Part shown: positions 34,939-45,000 of the stretch, in pieces
Position numbering within the stretch: position 1 is the stretch's first letter
Layout of the letters: each line of letters opens with the position of its first letter
Source of the DNA: Stramonita haemastoma
Taxonomy: Eukaryota; Mollusca; Gastropoda; Neogastropoda; Muricidae
Direction: 5' to 3'
NCBI GenBank assembly: GCA_030674155.1
Contig: CM060318.1
Span: 69,658,017 to 69,703,016 of the forward strand
DNA: 45,000 bases
Position numbers and translations under genes: made by a program
The notes under the pieces: model-generated
The model's database searches: none
What the model saw: the letters and a program-made list of their open reading frames with translations, nothing else
What the model was told of the DNA's origin: nothing

Positions 34939-35694
34939 ATCTAAGTGAAAGAGATAATTTCAATTTCATTCCCTAGTTCAAGCTGGCTGATAAAACAGGA
35001 AGGTAGTAAATGGTGACAGTGACCATAATGGATTCTATAGATTATTTTTTCACTTGCGGTAACCAAGTTTTTAGCTTTTCTGTAAGAGTTTTCGCTTAGC
35101 ATTTTTAACACCCTTTAAAATCTTCAGCCTTGTTTTCTCATATCTTTCACTGACACATTTTCTTCAGTTTTTGTTTTGTTTATTTTTCTTTTACATTCAC
35201 ATTTATTTTTTCAACGCAGTGACTACCTCATTTGAAAACGGGAGTTGTATTCATGAAAATGTCGATCAAAAAACAAAAAGCAAACGAAAATATGGAGTAA
35301 ACTGTAGGATGATTTATCATGTCAAAAGTCTATTTGAATAGGCAGAAGTGTTTATGTACCAGTATGCAATTTTTTTAAAAGGTGAATGTCACACAACCAT
35401 TTGAAGGCAGGCAGGCTTGTTAGTTATTTCTCACTTATTCTTTTGACTCAGGAAATACGGAACGGAGTGTATGTAATGGTCAGTATTCATTATTTTTTTT
35501 GCATGGGGTTATATTAGTTACCTGTACGGTATAGCTCTGGAGTTTTTAGTAGGCTACAATTAGTAAGTCACAAGAGAGATTAGAAAAAGACTTTCAGAAC
35601 TGTTAAAGGCTTTCATGTGTGTTTTTTTCCCAGGTCCTTGTTTTAACATTCTGCAACTTAAAATTTACTTTGTTTTTCAAACATTGAAGAGCTT

Positions 35695-35778
35695 TGGGGA
35701 AAAGTGTAGGCATCAAATCAGTATGAAAAGTAAAGGAAAGGAAACAAATACTGAGAAGATGGAGAGTGACACAGTCAG
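35695..35778 (+). other. Exon-like segment, unassigned
   Basis: Acceptor-like CATTGAAG|AGC after a T-rich tract, donor-like GTCAG|GTATCT. One frame encodes SFGEKCRHQISMKSKGKETN. Weak. Confidence 0.15.
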
Positions 35779-36188
35779 GTATCTTTTCCATCTGGAAGAA
35801 TGCTTCTGTCTTTTCAACTTTTTCGTTCTGGAAAGTGTTTTCCTTAATCGCAAGGTTTTCATTAAAGTTAATTATTGTAGGTTTTTAAAAGCATAAAATA
35901 TGCATTTTTGCTAGTCATCTTAATGGGTATTTTTTATGATATAGTAAAGTTTAATATCAAGGTTTGTTATGTTTTTTAATGCAATCTCTGGAGATGATTG
36001 CACCAGTTGATCAGAATAGGATGTCAACATCGAGAAACATGAAGTGAAGAAGGAAAAGTGAAATTTTTAGGATGAAGTAAGTCATTAGAGCACTTTTCCC
36101 CCCATTCCTCTACTCTTTCTTGTTTGTTTTCTGTTAGTCTGCAGCAGACATGTTGATGTTGTTTAACATGTTATTCTTTTCCCCTCAG

Positions 36189-36236
36189 GAACATTTTCAC
36201 TTCAGTGAACAAACCAACCTGCATTGTTGAAACTTG
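36189..36236 (+). other. Exon-like segment, unassigned (possible last exon)
   Basis: A strong acceptor (TTCTTTTCCCCTCAG|GAA) opens a short frame, NIFTSVNKPTCIVET, ending in TGA. It could be the last coding exon or a spliced UTR exon of an unknown plus-strand transcript. Confidence 0.2.
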
Positions 36237-39200
36237 ATTCCATGTGTGAAAGATCAGACTTGCAACTGCCTTCTGTCCTTCACTGTGTTTTTATTGTGGT
36301 ATTCATTCTATACAGTATTTGTAGTGTAGAAATTAGTGAGTAGGTTATTTGTTGTCGGGTTAGATTATGATGGAGATTGCAGATGTCAAAACAGTAGTTG
36401 CAGTTCTTTGTGGTGCAGTTAAATTTACAAGCCCTGTCATCGTGTTTCATCTGAAATATGAATTACAGTCACCAAAAAAAGTTTGTACCAGCAGAGCAGA
36501 GGTTGTCTGCATCTCAGTGTAATGACTGTGTGATTGTGTTGGTGTGCATTTACTTCTTTTTTTTTTCCAATGTCAGTGTCAGATTTCAGGGAATGACATT
36601 AATGGCAGAACTACAAGCACCTGCATATTGCAGCTACAGATGCAAGCATTTTATCTGTTTAGCTGGAATTAGTGGATGAAATGTGTGCATAAATTTTGGA
36701 TGCATGAAATCATTGTCTCACTGCATATCGTACATCATAACAGTTATGCTGTACATGCTTTTAAGGGTGCGGAAGGCATACTCAGAATATGCTTCTGCAA
36801 TCTTTTTTATTTCATTTCATTGGTGTTTACCACAAGTTTAAGCAGATAATGTGTTTTATTTTAGAATAATTCCTGTTAGACTTCTTCACTTGTTATTCTT
36901 TAGAGGTGATTGTAGGATCACACCTTTTAAAAGATTTATTGATATATATATCATAATCTGATTCCTCTGGAAAATAATTGAAACTGTTACTGACTTTGTC
37001 TTGCTTATAAGTGTTCCATGCTCTTTATACTTATGACTTGTCAATCTTGTGAGGCTCATGAATCTTGCGCTTGAAGCTGTGGATTTCTTGGCATATGTTT
37101 GTCACTTCATCTTGAAGGAAGTTTGCATTGTACCAGTGTTGATGCATAGTCCTTTTTATGTGGCGACTAGTGAATGTTCAGTACTTCATGAACCACATTC
37201 AGCTAGATGGTGCAGAGGTATTATTCTATTGCAAATTAATGTCATTCTGTGTGAGTGAAATTGTGTTATTTTATTTTTGCTGTTCCCAGACAAAATTTCA
37301 CTGCAGGGAAATGTAATGGTCTCTGTGACACCACCACTGCCAAATAATGGAGCTTTCTCATTAAACATTCACTAGATGGCAGTATTCAATATAGATATCT
37401 GTGTGCATTTCTTCTAAAAACCTATTTCTGCCTATATGTTCACACAAGTTGAAGTGGAAGTGATGAAATAACATGACATAAAAAGAGGAAATCAGTGTGT
37501 GAAACAAAGGAAAAGCTGTTATGAGAGAGAGAGAGAGAGTGGTGATTTGTAACCTTGCAGGATAGAGGCCCGGTGTGTATTCCCAATATATAAGAGTTCA
37601 TTTTGGAGTGATATATTTGGATCTGTTTGCTTGAAACTGCATCAGGACAGTTATGGGACGGACAGTGCATAATTATGTGATTCAACATGGTCATTGCTTT
37701 AAAAACAAAATCCCTTTGCTGTAGAAGTTGTGCAGAGAATCTTGATTCATGTATTTTGTTATTTGCAGTTTCTGGTGACCTGGAAGTGATAAGTGGCAGT
37801 GTTGTTGTCACCAGTATAGAGGCAAAGGTGTACCCATAGGACAAGCTTCTAAATTTTAATGAATCTATAAGCTTTGTTCTTTCAGTTTTAGGGAGCAAAA
37901 GTCATGCAATTAATTTGATACCTCTAATATAAAAGGCTGCTTTCTGTCAGTTTGATTTTTTTTTCTCCTTTTTTTGCTTCTTGTTACCAGTTCCTTACTG
38001 GTTGATGAGTTTCCTTGGACTGAAACAAATGAAAAACCACTTTCTTCCAAGCAAGTAGTTATGTGATTGTTAATAAACAGTGACCTGTTTCCTTGAGATC
38101 AAGTTTCTTAAGTGATCAAAATATGTACTTTATTCATCTATTTACTTTTTTATCAGTTAGTTCAATAATGGAAATATAATACTGTAAGTTTTTTTTAAAC
38201 TTTTTAAAAACACAATAAATAGATTTTTAAAGAATTCTTACTAATAGACAGCGTCTAGCACTAATTTTTCCATTTCTTTAATTATTCATTGATCTTTATT
38301 TTATAAGTTTCAGATCATGAAGTAGCAGGTATTGGATTTTATCCTGAGATCACCTACTTATCAAAGTTATAGGAAAACTTACAAACAGATTGATGTGGTA
38401 AATTTTATGCTAAAAGTTCTTAAGACACTGATTTGTAGAAGTTTGGCAAGAACGTGTTTCCTTACTTTTTTGTTTGTTCATGTGGTGTAATCTGGTTGTG
38501 CACCTGAAGTTGTACATATTCATTCAGACATTGGTTTGTTGAGGTATTCATGTTGATAGTCTATGTTTTGTTTTGATTTGGCATTTGTTACTTGTTTAGG
38601 TTTGTGTATAGATGGTTTAGTTGCAGGGATATGTACAAATACCATTTAGCTGCATCGTACTTACCAGATGTGACTCCAATTCCAGCTTATAGTCATGCCA
38701 GAACAATGGAGAACCCCTAAATAATCTCATAGTAGTAGAAGTACACTTTTGCCCCTTTCCCTTCCTGCCTTGCTGTCTTAATTAACCATCCCATTTCATC
38801 TTATGAGTTTAGCTGCCACCATAGCAGTGTAATGTAGTCTGTGCCCTTATCTGTTTCCAACATTCATCTTAATTAAGAAGTATTCCACCTTATCCCACAA
38901 TCAGAGTCCTTGTTCACAGATTTCTACATGTGGGACACAGACCCCCTGCTGTGATGTTGCGACTAAGGATTTCTTTTGTAGCAGCAGCAGCTTTTGATGC
39001 CTCTGTGAGGGTTAGGGGCTGCTTTACCAGATCCTGACCCTCTGCCAATAGTCAGTCTGCATAGGCCAGATATGGTGAGTTGGGTACAGCTGAATGGGGG
39101 ATATTGTTTCAAATCCCTGTACTTGCCATGTCTGATAATAACTCCCTTTCAGCCTTTTCCTCTTTGGACCTATGTACTTTGGTTAGGGCAGGTGTGTGTG

Positions 39201-41232
39201 TGTGTACACTGAGCCACAAAATAAAATGAGGATAGATGCTTGAGCAAGGTGGGAACTGGAAGGGATGGAGGTACCTTTCTACAAGATCATTTTTGGGGGT
39301 TGTTGAGGTTGGCTTTAAGCTGGTATTGCGCATGTCAGATAGTATGGTAAGTACGTCAAGCGAAATGGGAATTTGAATCTAAATCCTCCTGTTCATAGGG
39401 CATGTTTCAGTTATTGAAGTTTTGCAGATCACACCCCTCATCTCTCTTTTCACCCCCCCCCCCCCCCCCCCCCCCTTTATCCAGTTGTGTGATTTCATTT
39501 TATGGGTTTTTTTTCTTGTAGTTGTCTGGGATGGGGTTTTTTTTGGTTTTTTTTTTTAATGAGGGAGAGATACTGTAGGTATTGTACATTCTCTGGTTTA
39601 TCCATGGAATGGTTAGTGCTTGCACTGTACATTCTGCAGTTAGCATGTGTGGAAGTAGAGCATTTTGCTGCATTTGTTTTTGCAATATACCGGTGAGTTA
39701 ATGCTTCTCCAGGATGGTTGTTGGAAGACTGTTTATATGAATACGAGTATTCTGTTACAGTTGGTGGCTATTTTGTAGATGTACACCTTTGTCATCACAT
39801 ACCTTGGAGGCTGGCGAAGTGTTCACTTGGGGAAGGGACTTGTTCTGTTACTTTCTGCAGCATGTTGTTTATATTAATTATTGATGATATCAGAATGTAT
39901 GTCACTTAGAATATTAAATAGTTACCTGGCTTTGTGAATTTATGTAACAGAAAATAATTTTCTGCAGAATGAAGGCAAGAATCAGCAGGAATGGTTTTTT
40001 CTGTTATATATCACGTGTTTGGAGTTGCTGTTCTCAGTTTCTAGCTGATTTCATTTGTCTACTGTGTATATAGATATAAGTTTACAACTTCTTTGAGAGA
40101 AGACATGTTGCTGACTCCCTCCTTTGTTTAGTGTTAGCTACAAACATCAACAGACAATACTAGATGCAAAGTTAAGACATAACTAATTGAGCCCCAGCAG
40201 ACTTTACGAGCTTTTAACTTGTAGGATCTAAAAATGTGTTGCTAGATTTAAAAAATAAGTGCTAGAAGAATTTTGTTTGAAAAAGAAAACCCACCAAAAC
40301 TTTACAGTGTACCAGTTGTACCAACTGTCATATCTAAAGTATTGTCACTAACTCAGTCTTATTTTTGCTTGAAATCTTGATTTTGTATGATGTTGCTCCT
40401 CAACAAATCAAGATTTACTTGACATGTTCAAATGTAAATTATATTTATACAAACTGAAGAAAAATACCATGAAAAGCCCTGAGGTAAATTGAAAAAAAAA
40501 GAGTAGAATTTCAAGATGTAGTTACGATTATAAATAACCACACATGAATGTTTTTGCTTTAAGACGTTAACAAAACTGCTTTTGTTATATCAAAGTGAGA
40601 AGAATTGCTTGTGCTGCTGCTTTAAACAGAAATTCAAATTAAAAGAATCACTGAAAAATAACCATATAGTTGGTTACATGATTTCTTCACAGGGATTTCA
40701 GTTGTCTTGAAGTGGAAACATGTCGCAGGTCATCCTTGCACACACCTTATTATAAAAGTTGGTATTGTTGTTGTGAAATATCGCTTTTGTGACAATGTCA
40801 AACCACAATAGAGACTTGAACATATTGAGAATGAAGCTACTGTTTCATGTGCATGCATGATTTATTCTTGGCATTCATGTGGATGAAAGGACCTTTTCAT
40901 TTTCAGGTTGATTGATATACGAGTAAATTCACTGTGTTTTTGTTGCCCATTCATGTAGTTTTCATTGGATGAAAGGTGTTGTGGACATTGTGTAGTGATA
41001 CTATGGACACAACGGTGTGAATATGTTGTTGCAGAGTGCATGGGCTGTGGCATTGGTGTCATGCTGCTGTAGTGCATGGCTGTGTTCATGCTGTGTGTGT
41101 GTATGTTCTGGTGTGAGAGTGCCATTTTTCATAGTGTCTGATCAAGCATTAAATGTGATTATGTTCATGGAACTGTTGGAGTGTTTTGATTGTTCAGTTG
41201 CTTCTTTCGCTCATTTTGAAATCTTTACTCAG

Positions 41233-41257
41233 CTTCCTCTCTCTCTCTCTCTCTCTC

Positions 41258-41355
<98 letters not shown>

Positions 41356-41395
41356 GTGGGTGCATACCCCCCCCCCCCCAACACACATACACCCA

Positions 41396-41438
<43 letters not shown>
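41233..41438. repeat. (CT)n, poly-C and (CA)n compound tract
   Basis: Interrupted (TC)n at 41233-41353, poly-C at 41368-41379, (CA)n at 41391-41438. Confidence 0.96.
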
Positions 41439-41440
<2 letters not shown>

Positions 41441-41877
41441 CCTTTTTCTGAAGGGAGGGTGATGTAGAAAGGGTGAGACGTGTTTATTGATGTCCTGCAA
41501 CAAGAAGAAGAGGAGAGAAAGAAAGTTTTATGTTGTTTACGCTTCTGCAAATGCTCATTTATGATCAAATTAGAAATAGTTTGATGCACCACTCAGCAGA
41601 AGCGCCATATGTTGTTTTTTCACGCTCAGCCACACACACACAGCAGGAGTCAGGGTTTGCCATGACTTAGTTAATACTACTGGTGTCTAAAGGGCACTCC
41701 AGCAATCTCTTGTATCGCTACAACCACAACTGCAAATTTCTGTCTTTCTTTCTTTACATGACAATCACCTACACGAAATAAAAGCGTGTGCTTGTGTGTT
41801 CTGTGTGAGAACACCACACTTTTTGCTTCGAATATAGTAACACTATATCTTAATGAAGACTGCCTGAAGTGAAGGAA

Positions 41878-41880
<3 letters not shown>
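41439..41880. other. Non-coding, nothing recognised
   Basis: No repeat family or coding segment seen. Confidence 0.4.

Positions 41881-41919
<39 letters not shown>
41881..41919. repeat. (CA)n microsatellite
   Basis: About 19 CA units. Confidence 0.97.
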
Positions 41920-41920
<1 letters not shown>

Positions 41921-41924
41921 AGAG

Positions 41925-42141
41925 TTTTAGATTTTAAAGTTCTCTATTGTTCGATTGTTTTTGTTATTATTTGCATTTCTTATGCCATGTTTTGCAACAT
42001 TCTTGTTTATACAGTTTTGTAATCAGTCTTCTTATGTACATAATTACCAACACACTTTTTTAAAACCCTTATCTCTTTATTGCCCCCCCCCCCCCCTCCT
42101 CCCTCGTCTAATATCACTAAGTGTACAGACGTAAAATCAAA

Positions 42142-42145
<4 letters not shown>
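41925..42145 (+). repeat. LINE-type 3' end module, copy 3
   Basis: T-rich stretch, C14 (42083-42096), CTCGTCTAATATCACTAAGT, CAGACGTAAAATC and then (AC)n at 42143-42208. Same module as at 13068-13140 and 13430-13500. Confidence 0.6.

Positions 42146-42208
<63 letters not shown>
42143..42208. repeat. (AC)n microsatellite
   Basis: Directly follows the third 3' end module. Confidence 0.97.
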
Positions 42209-42210
<2 letters not shown>

Positions 42211-42532
42211 GAATGATAGGTCAAAGGGGCACTTAACAACAATCCCCTGATAAAACAATTCCTACATCCTACTGTCTACACTCCGTCAGTTCTCACACAG
42301 GATGGGCAAAGACCCAACCAGTAGGATATGAACCGACATACAATTTCTTTAGAGCGTAATCTTCGTCAACTTTGGAATAAACGTTGTTTTCCTTTGTTTT
42401 CAATGATCTATGCAGTGTATGATATTTCTGTAAATTTCCTATATCAAGGTGTATTTTGGACTATTTTGCAGAAACTGAATAAACGTCACATACATAATAC
42501 TTGGATTGCACACACATACATGTGAGCGCTGA

Positions 42533-42582
<50 letters not shown>
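42533..42582. repeat. (CA)n microsatellite
   Basis: About 24 CA units with one break. Confidence 0.97.
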
Positions 42583-42586
<4 letters not shown>

Positions 42587-43108
42587 ACAAGTGTTTTAAA
42601 TGATGTTTTGTTATGATCTTTTAATTTGTTCATAATAATCATGCCAAAACCCAGCACTGTATCAATATACTGAAAACGGACGGAGTTCAAATGCACAAAA
42701 TAAAATAATTACATGTCATGTGTGACAAAATAAGAGTTAATGTGAGCAAAATATTCAGGCATTAATGTAAAGTACCCAAAATTATCACACTATTTGAAAC
42801 AGAAGCGGGTCAATCTTTAAAGTTACTTTGTACATGGTTGTGCAACAAAACAATAAATGTGACAATAATATTTTTGGGTGCTTCGTAGGCCTCTGTTTTA
42901 AGCCCAAAATTTTGCGAAAGCAAATTTCCCTCTGAAAAACTCGATGGACAAGGGACTTTGACATACCTGCCTAGAAAGGAGAAATGACGGGTACGATTTT
43001 AATCCAGAGCCCGATTTTTGTTCTCCCAGTGCATTTCGCCTTGTGTAGTGATCTATGTGCTAGTTTTTCAGATGAAACAATGAAGTAAGGCCAAATATAC
43101 AGCATGCA
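42583..43108. other. A-rich non-coding stretch
   Basis: No feature recognised; the plus strand turns A-rich here, unlike 29-41 kb. Confidence 0.4.
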
Positions 43109-43273
43109 CTTAGAGAACTTGAATAAACCCAACTTAGAGAACTTGAATAAACCCAACAGGCTGTAGCACTGAGCATGCACTTAGAGAACTTGGATAAAGC
43201 CAACAGACTCCAGCACTGAGTATGCACTTAGAGAATTAGGATAAGCCCAAAAGGCTGTAGCACTGAGCAGGTT
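43109..43273. repeat. 47-bp minisatellite, about 3.5 copies
   Basis: Units start (CTTAGAGAACTTGAATAAAC and variants) at 43109 (24-base partial), 43133, 43180 and 43227. Full units are 47 bases and carry a GCACTGAG...ATGCA segment. Confidence 0.93.
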
Positions 43274-44436
43274 TGTTTTTTTCCAAGACGCAATGCAAAC
43301 TTAATTACAGTGCCCCATCCCAGTTTTTTCTGGCAGTGTGTCTTGGGTAGGAGAACCTGGCAGATCCCATACAGGTGTCTCCATCATTAAACCAAAGGCG
43401 GCGTGTTGGCTATATCCGTGCCATCCTACTACTGACCCAAGCTGACCTACTCTTCTTCCAAAGATGGCCAGGCTTCTAAAAAAAATGTGCGCTACAGCCA
43501 TTCTGGCAGAGTGACACACTGGCTCAACAGTCGCTGACATAGCAAACGGTTGAATTAGTCTAAGGTCCCAGCAAATCTTATTAATGCTTTCTGACAATTA
43601 CCTCCCATTTCTCCCCTCCACCCCTCCCCCCCCCCCCCTCCAAAAAAATAAACAACAACCCACAAGGCGACCTATCTCTCATCCCTCAGTATAAACTGCA
43701 CTGACACGCATTAGAAACCACCGTGTGCAAAAGTCATTACTGTCTCCAAAAGCTGCTGTGTCTATAATCTCGAATCAAGAGAAACTTGCATGAGTTGAGC
43801 TTTAAGAACCCTTCATGAGTATACAAAAGTCACTGACGTTTGTTGAATGATTATCCTGCAATCCTGCACAAATATTTTGTCACTCAGAATGATAACACAT
43901 ATACAACGGCCAGCTTAGAGAACGAAAAACAGAAGCAAAACAAACAAACAAAAAAAGTGATATTCTAAAATGCATAAATTGGTCCCAGGGCACATCTAAA
44001 AATGACTCAGCAGGTCCGCAAACAAAAAACGCACAAGCATTCCAACAGCACTCCCCCCCTCCCCCCCAAAAAAAAAAAAAAGCTGTTTTCTGGAAAGCAG
44101 GCGGACACAAACATAATTGTACACAACACAGGTTTTTTGATATGTTAAATGAACTTGAAAACATTCTCATTTCCAATTTAAGCACAGACATCCTTTCTCC
44201 ACCCCAAATAATCCTGATTGCTAAATTCCTCAAAATAACGACAAATATCCCCTTCTCCCCCCGAAAAAAGACCCCCCCCCCCAAAAAAAAAACAAAAAAA
44301 CCAAACAAAGAAAAAACCCAGACCATAACACTCAGTCGTGAAGATTGCAGGTTAAAACTGTTGGAAGGTAGCCATCTTGTTTGTTCCAGCAATTGTCATT
44401 GATGAAATCTATGATTTTGTTGCTTTTTGTGTTTAT
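43274..44436. other. Non-coding stretch with poly-C and poly-A strings
   Basis: C- and A-runs at 43620-43650, 44053-44082 and 44272-44300. No coding segment or repeat family recognised. Confidence 0.4.
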
Positions 44437-44580
44437 AGTTTACAGTATATCTGCCGTGAATGTAGGCACCGACTGAAATTCTCGAAGTATTGTGAATCAG
44501 CATGGATAAAACAGATGACCAGTCAGATAGATCCAGACAGACCTCAGTTGATGACCATCCTGGACTGCCCCAGGGAATGA
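44437..44580 (+). other. Exon-like segment, unassigned
   Basis: An acceptor-like TTATAGTTTACAG at 44435-44447 precedes an open frame (YICRECRHRLKFSKYC, then QMTSQIDPDRPQLMTILDCP) to a TGA at 44578-44580. A second frame from ATG 44501 is also open for 36 codons. No family recognised. Confidence 0.2.
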
Positions 44581-44689
44581 CAAGAGACTCTCCGCTCTGT
44601 CCTAAACACTGACCTGCCACAGAAAAACACAGACACGTCAGATATAGTGACAGAAACAATGTCTTAGCAAAGTGTGGCTAAACTTGTTT

Positions 44690-44900
44690 GTCTGTTCGTC
44701 TGTTCGCGCGTCAATCCACCTTTCATCCTTTATCCATTCCGTCTAGTCCGTTCTTCCGACCGTCCACTTGGCTGTCCGCCCGTCCTCCATCCCACCCATT
44801 GATTCTTCATCCACCCATCTGTTACATCAACTTCATCCATCCAACTGTCCATCTACCCATCCATCCATCAATAATCCGACCAGCCAGCCTGCCCATTAGC
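44690..44900. repeat. Degenerate (TCCA)n-like tract
   Basis: About 200 bases of imperfect CCAT/TCCA/CCGT tetranucleotides; its apparent open frame is a product of the repeat. Confidence 0.75.
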
Positions 44901-44949
44901 CATTGACTATTATTTTGTTTGTACTAGCTAGGTATTAATATTTTTCCTG

Positions 44950-45000
44950 TTCCTCGCAAGAGCTCCAGAGGTTTAGCAATGGTAAGATATGCCCATGCGA
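44950..45000 (-). repeat. SINE-A, start of 3' module, cut by window edge
   Basis: CTCGCAAGAGCTCCAGAGGT and AGCAATGGTAAGAT match the long 3' module. Confidence 0.65.

Larger units (their letters stand above)
34939..41232. other. Long T-rich single-copy stretch
   Basis: About 6 kb with few repeats: a short (GA)n at 37523-37540, a GT tract at 39191-39205, poly-C at about 39452-39474, and a tRNA-like string with a B-box look-alike (GTTTCAAATCCC) near 39105. Exon-like pieces occur at 35695-35778 and 36189-36236. No protein family recognised. Confidence 0.45.

Noticed and set aside
39060..39120. Additional tRNA-derived SINE
   Set aside because: Only a B-box look-alike (GTTTCAAATCCC) is present; no body motif of families A, B or C follows.
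43880..44392. Minus-strand 170-residue open frame rich in Phe and Gly
   Set aside because: Produced by poly-C and poly-A strings read backwards; no recognisable domain or splice context.
44688..44906. Plus-strand Pro/Ser-rich protein
   Set aside because: Translation of a degenerate TCCA tetranucleotide tract.

Overview
This window is nuclear DNA of an animal, most likely a marine gastropod or related mollusc. The evidence is intron-rich genes with GT-AG splicing, vertebrate-like protein families, very dense (CA)n, (CT)n and poly-C tracts, and tRNA-derived SINEs. The lineage is inferred from repeat style and is not proven. Nothing bacterial or plasmid-like is visible.

Two protein-coding genes sit head to head. 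Left, on the minus strand, is the 5' part of a CEP95 (centrosomal protein of 95 kDa) homologue. An untranslated first exon ends at 10320, and seven phase-compatible coding exons run from 8248 down to 3057. Two weaker exons (1644-1668 and 1-138) carry the gene off the left edge. Right, on the plus strand, is a complete TGF-beta/activin type I receptor (ALK4/5/7 class). It has nine coding exons from 14836 to 26748 and encodes 505 residues: signal peptide, cysteine-rich ectodomain, membrane helix, GS box and Ser/Thr kinase with the SMAD2/3-type L45 loop. All intron phases were joined by hand and agree.

The 10.4-14.6 kb spacer holds repeats: SINEs, an RNase H-bearing LINE remnant, long (AC)n tracts and a CG/CA alternating block. 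Introns 1 and 2 of the receptor hold further SINEs, an 86-bp perfect palindrome, and a non-autonomous hAT-like transposon that has split a SINE. From 26.75 kb to the right end there is no confident gene. This stretch contains the receptor 3' UTR, a 5'-truncated LINE, decayed SINEs and a long T-rich single-copy stretch to about 41 kb. That stretch may be a very long 3' UTR or an unrecognised transcript, with a few exon-like segments. From 41 to 45 kb it is repeat-rich again, including a 47-bp minisatellite.

The genes are not an operon. CEP95 belongs to centrosome biology and the receptor to activin/TGF-beta signalling, and they share at most the divergent upstream region. I found no novel defence-like or enzymatic system. 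The most unusual features are a triplicated splice acceptor in CEP95, the palindrome, the nested transposon, and SINEs with interchangeable 3' ends, one of which resembles a resident LINE.
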